Origin: JANQGG01 sp964642175
Lineage (GTDB): Bacteria > Bacteroidota > Chlorobiia > Chlorobiales > Chloroherpetonaceae
Assembly (NCBI GenBank): GCA_964642175.1
Contig: CAZXOK010000001.1
Location: 1-64,000, forward strand
Length of the DNA stretch: 64,000 nt
Reading direction: 5' to 3'
Positions 10,273 through 17,631 of the stretch are shown here, piece by piece. Under the pieces are notes generated by a model. The model was not told the origin of the DNA. It saw nothing but the letters and a program-made list of their open reading frames with translations, and searched no databases. Position 1 is the first letter of the stretch; each line of letters begins with the position of its first letter. The translations under genes and the position numbers were made by a program.

Positions 10273-10935
10273 CTAATCTTTTTCTCGACGCTCCTGTGCA
10301 TCTTTTAATTTACTGGCACGTTCTTTGCGATCTTCTTCTAAAGCCCGTTCTTCGGCTTCGCGCTGTTGTTTTTCTTTTCGTTTAATAGCGGCAACTTTGG
10401 CATTATCCGGGGCATAAAAAATAAAGAGGTTTTTACCCTCTAATTTTGCATTATTTTCCGGCTTGGCAATATGGCTCAGCCGCTCGGTTAAACGGTCTAG
10501 TAAGTCGTATCCCTGGTCGGTGTAAATAATGGAGCGGCCCAAGAAAACTACCGTAGCACGTACCTTATCGCCTTTTTTCAAAAATTCTTCGGCATGTTCG
10601 GCTTTAAAATCAAAGTCGTGCTTATCGGTATTGGGATGGAAGCGCACTTCTTTAACCGATGAAGCTTTTTGCTTTTTCTTGTTTTCTTTGTCGCGTTTGT
10701 CCTGTTCATACAAAAACTTGCCATAGTCAATGATCTTACAGACAGGCGGTTTGGCATTCGGTTGGATTTCTACCAGGTCAAGATCAAAGCTTTGGGCCAT
10801 GCTTAAAGCATCGTTCAGGCTGGTGACCTGTTGGGATCCGTTTGGTGAAATCACCCGAACTTCCGGCGATTGAATCATACGATTGGTTCTGTATTTCTTC
10901 TTATTGCTTTTCACCGTTACTCTGTTTTTTTTCAT
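10273..10935 (-). CDS. infC: Translation initiation factor IF-3
   Basis: Factor that keeps ribosomal subunits apart and checks the initiator tRNA. The N-terminal domain (about 20-85) has SPEVRVISPNG, ALSMAQSFDLDLVEIQPNAKPPVC and KIIDYGKFLYEQ. The C-terminal domain (about 95-180) has KEVRFHPNTDKHDFDFKAEHA and FLKKGDKVRATVVFLGR. A charged tail of some 35 residues extends beyond the usual end. An ATG is used here, unlike the AUU of E. coli. No better upstream start was seen in the 44 bases after thrS. Confidence 0.95.
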   Translation of the reverse strand: MKKNRVTVKSNKKKYRTNRMIQSPEVRVISPNGSQQVTSLNDALSMAQSFDLDLVEIQPNAKPPVCKIIDYGKFLYEQDKRDKENKKKQKASSVKEVRFHPNTDKHDFDFKAEHAEEFLKKGDKVRATVVFLGRSIIYTDQGYDLLDRLTERLSHIAKPENNAKLEGKNLFIFYAPDNAKVAAIKRKEKQQREAEERALEEDRKERASKLKDAQERREKD

Positions 10936-10979
10936 TCGGTATGTGTTTAAGCTACAATTTCTTGTATTGGGTTTAAGAG

Positions 10980-12956
10980 TTACAGGCTCTTTTCGGCCAC
11001 GTCTTGTTTAAGTTGCTCGATAACTTCAGAAAGTGGTTTTGCACCTAAATCCCCTTTTGTATGGCGGCGTACAGCAACCATATTGGCTGATTTTTCTTTT
11101 TCGCCAATAACAAACATATATGGGATTTTTTTAACCTCGGCATCTCTGATTTTTTTTCCGATCTTTTCGGCTCTGAAATCAATATCTACACGTAAATTTG
11201 CGTCTTTAAACGATTGTTGAATTTCTCTGGCATAGTCGTTCAGGCTTTCATTGATCGGTAAAACAATACCTTGAACGGGACTTAGCCATACAGGGAAGTT
11301 ACCGGCAAAGTTTTCAATAAGAATACCAATAAAGCGTTCCAACGAGCCAAAGGGTGCTCTATGGATAACCACAGGGCGATGTTTTTGGCCATCGCAGCCG
11401 GTGTAGGTTAAATCAAATCGTTCAGGCATCACATAGTCGACCTGTACGGTACCCAATTGCCATTTACGCCCGATTGCATCTTTAACGATAAAATCGATCT
11501 TAGGCCCATAGAAACTGGCTTCACCAAGACCGACTTCATAATTAAGATCCATACGTTTGGCCGCTTCAACCACATCCTGCTCTGCCTGGTTCCATTGTTT
11601 ATCACTACCACTGTATTTATCAGAGTTTTCAGGATCGCGTAAAGAAAGCCTGGTTTTTACCTCGCTGAAACCCAGTGTTTTAAAGACATACTGTGTTAAA
11701 TCAATAGCATTACAAATTTCATCAATCAATTGATCCTGGCGGCAGTAAATGTGAGAGTCATCCTGGGTGAATCCGCGTACGCGAATCAGACCATTCAGTT
11801 CGCCGGATTGCTCATACCGATAAACTGTTCCAAATTCGGTTAAGCGAATCGGAAGATCGCGGTAACTGCGAGGCTTGGACATGTAGATCTGGTGATGGTG
11901 AGGGCAGTTCATGGGTTTTAACAAAAACTGCTCTTCCACACCAAGCTCATCTTGGAACGATAACGGCGGAAACTGGGAGTCGCTGTAATACGGGTAGTGC
12001 CCGGAAGTTTTATATAGCTCAATATTTCCAATATGTGGTGTTACAACAGGTAAATAGCCACGACGCTGTTGCTCGGCTTTCAGGAATGTGACGAGCTCAT
12101 CGCGCAGAATTGCCCCGTTAGGTAACCAGAGCGGTAACCCGCTGCCAACTTTTGGCGAGAGTAAAAACAGTTCTAGCTCAGCTCCCAGTTTGCGGTGATC
12201 TCTTTTTTTGGCTTCTTCTAGTTGCCTGAAATGCTTTTTGAGCATTTTTTCAGAGGGAAAAGATATGCCATAGATGCGTTGCATTTGCTGGCGACTGGCA
12301 TCGCCCCGCCAAAAGGAACCCGATACACCAGTCAACTTCACTGCTTTTAACTTGGAAGTATTCGGGAAATGTGGCCCGGAACATAAATCTGAAAAATCAC
12401 CCTGGTGATATATCGATACCACCGGTTGGTCGCTAAGGGTGTCTTCTAGTATTTCCACTTTAAACGGATCCTTCCTTTGATCCTGGAAATAACTGATGGC
12501 CTCCTGACGAGGCAAAACTTCGCGCTGGATTGGTATTTGGCGTTTGCCAATCTCAATCATGCGTGTTTCTATTTTTTCCAGATCCTCATCTGTGAATCGA
12601 TGCAGGGAAGAAATATCGTAATAAAATCCATTTTCAATTGCAGGTCCGGCACCAAACTTAGATTCCGGGAACAGCTCTTCTATAGCCTGCGCCATTAAAT
12701 GGCTGGAGCTATGCCAGTAGACTTCCCGGCCTTCATCCGAGTCGAAGGTGAGAATTTGCAGATCACCATCTGAGTGTATAGGCGCAGTTAAATCTAATAG
12801 CGACCCGTTATGTTTCACACAAACAGCATCTTCGGCCAGGCGTTTACCAATAGAGTTTGCAATATCCAGGCCTGTTGAGCCATCCGGGTATTGGCGAACT
12901 TCCCCATTAGGCAGCGTAATGGAAATGTGTTTCGAATCTGTTAATACTTCAGACAT
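10980..12956 (-). CDS. thrS: Threonyl-tRNA synthetase
   Basis: Class II synthetase that charges tRNA-Thr and edits mischarged serine. Domains in order: TGS (about 8-70), the editing domain with HSSSHLMAQAIEELFP (zinc-site His residues near 82-86) and SGPHFP, the catalytic core from about 250 with MNCPHHHQIY, RLTEFGTVYRYEQSGEL and the RGFTQDDSHIY motif, and the anticodon-binding domain from about 550 (VQGIVLPI to the end). Length of 658 residues is standard. First gene of the minus-strand translation operon. Confidence 0.97.
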   Translation of the reverse strand: MSEVLTDSKHISITLPNGEVRQYPDGSTGLDIANSIGKRLAEDAVCVKHNGSLLDLTAPIHSDGDLQILTFDSDEGREVYWHSSSHLMAQAIEELFPESKFGAGPAIENGFYYDISSLHRFTDEDLEKIETRMIEIGKRQIPIQREVLPRQEAISYFQDQRKDPFKVEILEDTLSDQPVVSIYHQGDFSDLCSGPHFPNTSKLKAVKLTGVSGSFWRGDASRQQMQRIYGISFPSEKMLKKHFRQLEEAKKRDHRKLGAELELFLLSPKVGSGLPLWLPNGAILRDELVTFLKAEQQRRGYLPVVTPHIGNIELYKTSGHYPYYSDSQFPPLSFQDELGVEEQFLLKPMNCPHHHQIYMSKPRSYRDLPIRLTEFGTVYRYEQSGELNGLIRVRGFTQDDSHIYCRQDQLIDEICNAIDLTQYVFKTLGFSEVKTRLSLRDPENSDKYSGSDKQWNQAEQDVVEAAKRMDLNYEVGLGEASFYGPKIDFIVKDAIGRKWQLGTVQVDYVMPERFDLTYTGCDGQKHRPVVIHRAPFGSLERFIGILIENFAGNFPVWLSPVQGIVLPINESLNDYAREIQQSFKDANLRVDIDFRAEKIGKKIRDAEVKKIPYMFVIGEKEKSANMVAVRRHTKGDLGAKPLSEVIEQLKQDVAEKSL

Positions 12957-13289
12957 AAATACCAGCAGGGCTTTTGAATAAAAAAACCCTTCAATAGTTG
13001 TATTATTTAAAAATGCGCTAATATGCGTACAAAAAAACCTTGGCAGCCACTTTTCAGGTTAGTATATGTGCCATTCGGAGGGCTGCATGGATCATGACGA
13101 TTCGGTCCGATTATGGCTAAATGAATCAGCTAATATAGCATTGTTTTAAGAAAAAGTAAAACTTTGGGATAATGTGAATCAAAATTTAGCATTCTTTAGG
13201 CGCTTTATTTTTGTTTGATTTCAGATAAAGTTTATATTTCCTGTCCGGTTATAAACAACCGCAAGCCAAAGAAAATAAGATTGAATTTC
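12957..13289. other. Divergent intergenic region between thrS and the SRP RNA
   Basis: A 333-base region that holds the thrS leader with its attenuator-like fold (listed separately) and the start region of the SRP RNA. I could not place either promoter convincingly. No coding frame of note. Confidence 0.5.
13031..13086 (-). promoter_or_regulatory. Candidate attenuator in the thrS leader
   Basis: On the minus strand the untranslated leader contains two overlapping foldings. One is GCAGCC with GGCTGC (13081-13086 with 13043-13048). The other is AACCT...TGG-CTG-CCA-AGGTT followed at once by seven T, which looks like an intrinsic terminator ending 75 bases before the thrS start. The two share the GGCTGC strand, so they exclude each other. 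No minus-strand gene lies upstream that such a terminator could serve. No T-box sequence is present. Confidence 0.4.
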
Positions 13290-13388
13290 GGGGTAAGTCC
13301 TATACAACGTTCAGCTACTCAACCATGTCAGGTCCGGAAGGAAGCAGCATCCAGTAGAATTGAATGGGTGATATAGGGCGCTTACCCC
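13290..13388 (+). ncRNA. ffs: Signal recognition particle 4.5S RNA
   Basis: Bacterial SRP RNA that binds Ffh and FtsY for membrane targeting. The apical domain has the near-invariant GTCAGGTCCGGAAGGAAGCA sequence, flanked by CTACTCAACCA and CCAGTAG. The ends pair: GGGGTAAG at 13290-13297 with CTTACCCC at 13381-13388, then TCCTATA with TATAGGG. A T-rich stretch (13389-13395) after the 3' stem acts as terminator. Confidence 0.96.
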
Positions 13389-13420
13389 TTTTTTATTTCT
13401 AACCCTTACTCGATACCAGA

Positions 13421-14473
13421 GTGATACAGCCATCCAGGAAAGATTTTCTTAAAGATAAAGTTCAGCATATCCGGTTAAGTGAGCATAATGTTGTGCCACT
13501 GGTCGATGATATGGCTAAAATGGCATTCCAGGCCAAAAACCTCGCCCATGCTGCATCTATTTACGATCGGATGTTAGGTGATAAGGCGTGCTCGGTAATT
13601 TTAACCCTGGCCGGATCACTGATCAGTGCCGGGTTGAAAGAGGTTATAATTGACCTTGTTGAGCATAACATGGTAGATGTGATCGTTTCTACCGGGGCGA
13701 ATATCGTCGATCAGGATTTTTTTGAGGGATTAGGATTCAGCCACTACTCAGGTTCACCATTTGTGGATGATGCTGTTTTAAGAGAGCTTCATATTGACCG
13801 GATTTATGATACGTATATAGACGAAGATGAACTGCGCATATGCGACGACACCATTTCAGAAATTGCCTCTGCCATGCAACCCGGTGCTTACTCCTCCAGG
13901 GAGTTTATCCTTGAAATGGGCAAGTATCTCACTGAGAAACACCCCAACCAACGCTCCATTGTAAAAAGCTGCTATCAAAAAGGCGTACCGATCTTTGTCC
14001 CGGCCTTTTCTGACAGCTCTGCCGGTTTTGGTCTGGTGCATCATCAATGGCACAAGCCTGAAGCGCATGTGGCTATCGACTCGGTAAAAGATTTTCGGGA
14101 ACTGACCCAAATAAAGATCCATAATGATACTACCGGTATTTTCATGATCGGAGGCGGGGTGCCTAAGAATTTCACTCAGGATATTGTGGTGGCAGCTGAA
14201 GTTTTAGGCTATGAAGATGTTTCGATGCACAAATATGCCATACAGGTAACTGTAGCAGATGAGCGCGATGGGGGACTGTCGGGTTCAACACTTAAAGAAG
14301 CCAGTTCTTGGGGAAAAGTTGATACAGCTTACGAGCAAATGGTGTTTGCTGAAGCCACCCTGGCCTTTCCATTGATTGCCGGATATGGGTATCATAAGAA
14401 AAACTGGCAGCATCGAAAAGAACGAAGATTTAATGATATATTAGAAACGAACATTTCAAACGTTGATTCATAA
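13421..14473 (+). CDS. Deoxyhypusine synthase-like protein
   Basis: NAD-dependent enzyme family that moves the aminobutyl group of spermidine. Recognisable segments are ILTLAGSLISAGL, VDVIVSTGANIVDQD, FVPAFSDSSAGFGLVHHQW, and the catalytic ASSWGKV with Lys299, the residue that forms the imine intermediate in true deoxyhypusine synthases. Bacteria lack eIF5A, so homologues of this type are thought to act in polyamine metabolism, for example as homospermidine synthase. Which reaction applies here cannot be told. The start is GTG at 13421, 32 bases after the SRP RNA. Transaldolase follows 26 bases downstream, in the same direction. Confidence 0.88.
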   Translation: MIQPSRKDFLKDKVQHIRLSEHNVVPLVDDMAKMAFQAKNLAHAASIYDRMLGDKACSVILTLAGSLISAGLKEVIIDLVEHNMVDVIVSTGANIVDQDFFEGLGFSHYSGSPFVDDAVLRELHIDRIYDTYIDEDELRICDDTISEIASAMQPGAYSSREFILEMGKYLTEKHPNQRSIVKSCYQKGVPIFVPAFSDSSAGFGLVHHQWHKPEAHVAIDSVKDFRELTQIKIHNDTTGIFMIGGGVPKNFTQDIVVAAEVLGYEDVSMHKYAIQVTVADERDGGLSGSTLKEASSWGKVDTAYEQMVFAEATLAFPLIAGYGYHKKNWQHRKERRFNDILETNISNVDS

Positions 14474-14499
14474 ACCAGGCAACTACAAATATTTTAACT

Positions 14500-15177
14500 A
14501 TGAAATTTTTCATTGATACTGCAAGCTTAGAAGAAATTGAAAAAGCTCAGGAGTTGGGTGTTCTTGATGGCGTAACCACCAATCCTTCGTTAGTGGCAAA
14601 AATCACCGGTGGGTCTCAAATTACTTATGATGAGTTTAAAGCCCACATTAAAAAAATATGCAATATTGTTGATGGCCCCATCAGCGCAGAAGTTACCACA
14701 CTGAAAGCCGTAGAGATGATTGTTGAAGGCGAGGAACTGGCATCTATCGATAGCAATGTGGTTATTAAAGTCCCGATTACCATGGATGGTATTCGTGCGA
14801 TCAAGCATTTTTCATCACAGGGGATCAAAACAAATGCTACACTGGCATTCTCGCCAACCCAGGCATTGCTGGCTGCAAAGGCCGGCGCCTCTTATGTAAG
14901 TCCGTTTGTCGGACGTCTGGATGATATCAGCACAGATGGAATGGGGTTAATTGAGCAGATCGTGCAGATTTTCCGTAACTATGATATCACCTCGGAAGTT
15001 ATTGTGGCCAGTATTCGCCATCCGATCCATGTAACTGAATCGGCCTTGCTTGGTGCAGATATTGCTACCATTCCTTATAAAGTGATCACCCAGCTGGTTA
15101 AACATCCTTTAACAGATATCGGCCTGGATCGATTTATGAAAGATTCAGAAGTAATACAAAAAGCTGTGAGTGCCTGA
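14500..15177 (+). CDS. tal: Transaldolase (short TalC/F6P-aldolase subfamily)
   Basis: Pentose-phosphate enzyme that transfers dihydroxyacetone units between sugar phosphates. It is the short, roughly 220-residue subfamily. MKFFIDTASLEEI, DGVTTNPSLVAK and NVVIKVPIT with the Schiff-base Lys90 are diagnostic, followed by GIKTNATLAFSPTQALLAAKAGA and SPFVGRLDDI. The gene probably forms an operon with the deoxyhypusine-synthase-like gene and ends at a clear terminator. Confidence 0.95.
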   Translation: MKFFIDTASLEEIEKAQELGVLDGVTTNPSLVAKITGGSQITYDEFKAHIKKICNIVDGPISAEVTTLKAVEMIVEGEELASIDSNVVIKVPITMDGIRAIKHFSSQGIKTNATLAFSPTQALLAAKAGASYVSPFVGRLDDISTDGMGLIEQIVQIFRNYDITSEVIVASIRHPIHVTESALLGADIATIPYKVITQLVKHPLTDIGLDRFMKDSEVIQKAVSA

Positions 15178-15217
15178 TCATTTAGGTTAAGTCTCTCAGA
15201 CCGGACATTTTTTTCAG

Positions 15218-15245
15218 AAGCTGCCCATGGGGGCAGCTTTTTTTA
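15218..15245 (+). terminator. Intrinsic terminator after transaldolase
   Basis: AAGCTGCCC (15218-15226) pairs with GGGCAGCTT (15231-15239), loop ATGG, then a T run. The stop codon of the convergent MGMT-like gene overlaps its T run. Confidence 0.9.
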
Positions 15246-15578
15246 TGTGTTGAAGTCGTGGTAGTGGGATGTCATATCCACAGTGCCGTCTGGTTTGAAA
15301 CCAACACCTTCGGCTTGAAGCAGCTCGCGCATTTGTGTTGGGGTTTGAAAGTGAATTTTACCGCTCAGAGCGCCGAAACGGTTAACGACCCGGTGGCAGG
15401 GAATATTGGTGTTCTTGGCACAATTTAAGGCATAACCCACCATTCTGCTTGAACTGGCTGAGCCCAGTTTTTTAGCGATGGTGCCGTAGGTGGTTACTTT
15501 TCCAAAAGGGATTTCACAGACGAGTTCATAGACCTGATCGTAGAAACTCTCGGGTAATTTTGGCTTTTGTTTAGCCAT
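15243..15578 (-). CDS. MGMT-like DNA-binding protein (alkyltransferase family)
   Basis: Short, 111-residue member of the methylated-DNA-protein cysteine methyltransferase family, consisting only of the DNA-binding/active-site domain. FYDQVYELVCEIPFGKVTTYGTIAKKLG and the RMVGYALN segment fit the winged-helix domain. IPCHRVV keeps the acceptor cysteine (Cys61), which alkyltransferase-like proteins of the ATL type replace by tryptophan. It lacks the N-terminal domain of Ogt/Ada. It may therefore repair O6-alkylguanine directly or flag lesions; sequence alone does not decide. It lies 4 bases from the amidase gene, same strand. Confidence 0.88.
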   Translation of the reverse strand: MAKQKPKLPESFYDQVYELVCEIPFGKVTTYGTIAKKLGSASSSRMVGYALNCAKNTNIPCHRVVNRFGALSGKIHFQTPTQMRELLQAEGVGFKPDGTVDMTSHYHDFNT

Positions 15579-15582
15579 AAGT

Positions 15583-17283
15583 CTACAATTTCCGCTCTTT
15601 TTCGTATTCCTGCCGGTATTTTTTTAAGCCGTTAAAAATAGCGTTGGCCACCCGTTTTTGACCGGATTTTGATTTGAGGAATTTTTCTTCTTTTGGGTTA
15701 GAAATATAGCCGGTTTCAACAAGAATGCTCGGCATGGATGGCGTCCATAAAACCATGAAACCAGCCTGTTTAACCCCCCGGTCATTTCGATCGGCATGGC
15801 TGGCCATGTTGTTGTTGATCAGTTCGGCAATTTTCTGAGACTGATGGGAAAAGGCGCTTTGGGCCATGGTTATCATGATAAGATTTTCTTCGTTGTAATC
15901 TTTATAGCGGTCTTTATAGTCGTCTTCCTTCAAGATCACAGCGTTTTCGCGTTCGGCTACTTTTAAAGCGTCATCGGTTTTATGCAGTCCCAGCATATAG
16001 ACTTCGGCCCCGCTTATTTTTCTGTTACGGCTCGCATTGCAATGGACGCTTACAAAGAGCTTTGCATTGTTTTTATTGGCGATTTTCCCTCGTTCATCCA
16101 GTTTGATGAACTTATCGGTTTTTCGGGTATAGACCACTTTTACATCCGGCCAGTTTTTTTCAATCAATTTTCCTAGTTGCAGCACAATGCCTAATGCTAT
16201 GGTTTTTTCATAGGTTCCGTAATAACCAATGGCACCGGGATCTTTCCCACCATGTCCTGCATCCAGGGCTATGACATCAAATTTCCATTTTTCGCGATCG
16301 TGCTTCAGGAGCGTCTTGATCTCTTTTTCTTTTTCAGTTTTGTAGATCGCTTTTACATCCACGTCACTGAGGATGTGAAGCAGGAAATCATCCCCATTGG
16401 GTTCGCGTTTAAACTCGGTTGATTTAATGCGGTACTGCCTGACATTAAAATTCAGGGTTAGTTGCAAGCCGCCAGACTTCAGTGGAATAGCGGTTACTTT
16501 TTTAAGCAAACCATCACTAAACGATTTGGTGAGTTTTTTTATGTCGCCGGTAGCGCTTCTGAATGTCAAATAAGCCACGCCATTTTTGTTTGGGCGAATA
16601 AACTCGTACTCCACTTCGGGCCGGTTGCAAATTAAACGCATAATCGCGCCATTGGCCTTTTCATCGATGATGTAATTGGCTATGGTATAGCGCGTGTCGT
16701 AAGTTGGCTTTGGGGTAATGGGCAGCGTTGGCAGGTTTTCCGAGGAAGACTTATTCAGAAAAGCACTGGAGGCAACACGAGGCTTTGAAAAATCGGCTTC
16801 AAATGTTTGATTGGTTTGATTGTACTTGATCGGACGCTCCAGCCAGGTGCTTAAAAAACGAGCCACTTGAGCCGGTGGCAGATACATGGCTCCGCCAATC
16901 ATAGCCGGTGATACACCCAGTTGCAGGGTTTTAAAAGGCGCTTCATCCATGCTGTAATGGATGGTGGCAAAATGATTTTGAGGTTTTATTTTGCAGTACT
17001 CTCGCTCTTTGCCAGGCGCATAACTGATAATAATTTCAGATGTACTTAATGTATTTGGAATTTTTAATGCACTGCAAATTTGATTGATGGCAGTCATTTT
17101 AAGCGTGCCAACACTAAATAAATCTACAGTGGATCGGACTGTTTTTTTGTTCTTCTCTGTTAGAATAACCTTTATCGGGGCATCGGCTTTCAGGGGTTGA
17201 GGAAGACTTGCCACAAAAGCCAATGTCAGAAAAAGGCATATTGTAGCATATGTTGTTAAGGATATATAGGATGATCTCTTCAT
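15583..17283 (-). CDS. N-acetylmuramoyl-L-alanine amidase (Amidase_3), secreted
   Basis: Periplasmic zinc amidase that cuts the peptide from muramic acid and takes part in cell separation. I start at the ATG at 17283, which opens a clean signal peptide (MKRSSYIS, hydrophobic core, cut near ADAP). A longer frame would put 20 polar residues before it. The first 300 residues form copper-amine-oxidase-like and AMIN-like substrate-targeting domains. The catalytic domain starts near 335 with VIALDAGHGGKDPGAIG, then VVYTRKTD, NAKLFVSVHCNAS, and LVETGYISNPKEE with the catalytic Glu. It ends at the C-terminus. Length is 566 residues. Confidence 0.92.
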   Translation of the reverse strand: MKRSSYISLTTYATICLFLTLAFVASLPQPLKADAPIKVILTEKNKKTVRSTVDLFSVGTLKMTAINQICSALKIPNTLSTSEIIISYAPGKEREYCKIKPQNHFATIHYSMDEAPFKTLQLGVSPAMIGGAMYLPPAQVARFLSTWLERPIKYNQTNQTFEADFSKPRVASSAFLNKSSSENLPTLPITPKPTYDTRYTIANYIIDEKANGAIMRLICNRPEVEYEFIRPNKNGVAYLTFRSATGDIKKLTKSFSDGLLKKVTAIPLKSGGLQLTLNFNVRQYRIKSTEFKREPNGDDFLLHILSDVDVKAIYKTEKEKEIKTLLKHDREKWKFDVIALDAGHGGKDPGAIGYYGTYEKTIALGIVLQLGKLIEKNWPDVKVVYTRKTDKFIKLDERGKIANKNNAKLFVSVHCNASRNRKISGAEVYMLGLHKTDDALKVAERENAVILKEDDYKDRYKDYNEENLIMITMAQSAFSHQSQKIAELINNNMASHADRNDRGVKQAGFMVLWTPSMPSILVETGYISNPKEEKFLKSKSGQKRVANAIFNGLKKYRQEYEKERKL

Positions 17284-17631
17284 ACTGCTAAGATAGTAAA
17301 ACAAAACCTGCGATTTTGAACCCTTTAAGTCTTTGTAAGGCAAAATACAGTTTCTGACGGGATTTTCATATGGACGTGTTTGGGACTCAATGAGTATATC
17401 ATATGTTTAACTTAAACGGCTTCTCTGAATTCAGGTAATCGTTGAGCAATCGGGTGTAAAATAACCATTTAAATGTTGTTTTTTGGCTGAATCGCCCATT
17501 TCAATTTGCTATTGTAGCCAACGATAAATAAGGCCACTTTCGGAAAAGCTTTTGTTTCTTAGAAAAAAAATCCCTATAAACACTAAAATTATCTTAAAGA
17601 CGGCCGAAGGATAACCTAATTTATTGAGTTT
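17284..17631. other. Divergent intergenic region between the amidase and topA
   Basis: 348 bases without a gene. It must hold the promoters of both divergent genes, but I saw no clear consensus pair, repeat or hairpin. Confidence 0.5.

Noticed and set aside
12957..13289. T-box riboswitch before thrS
   Set aside because: No AGGGTGG-type T-box sequence or matching specifier stem was found.
15583..17343. Longer amidase from the ATG at 17343
   Set aside because: It would bury the signal peptide 20 residues inside the protein.
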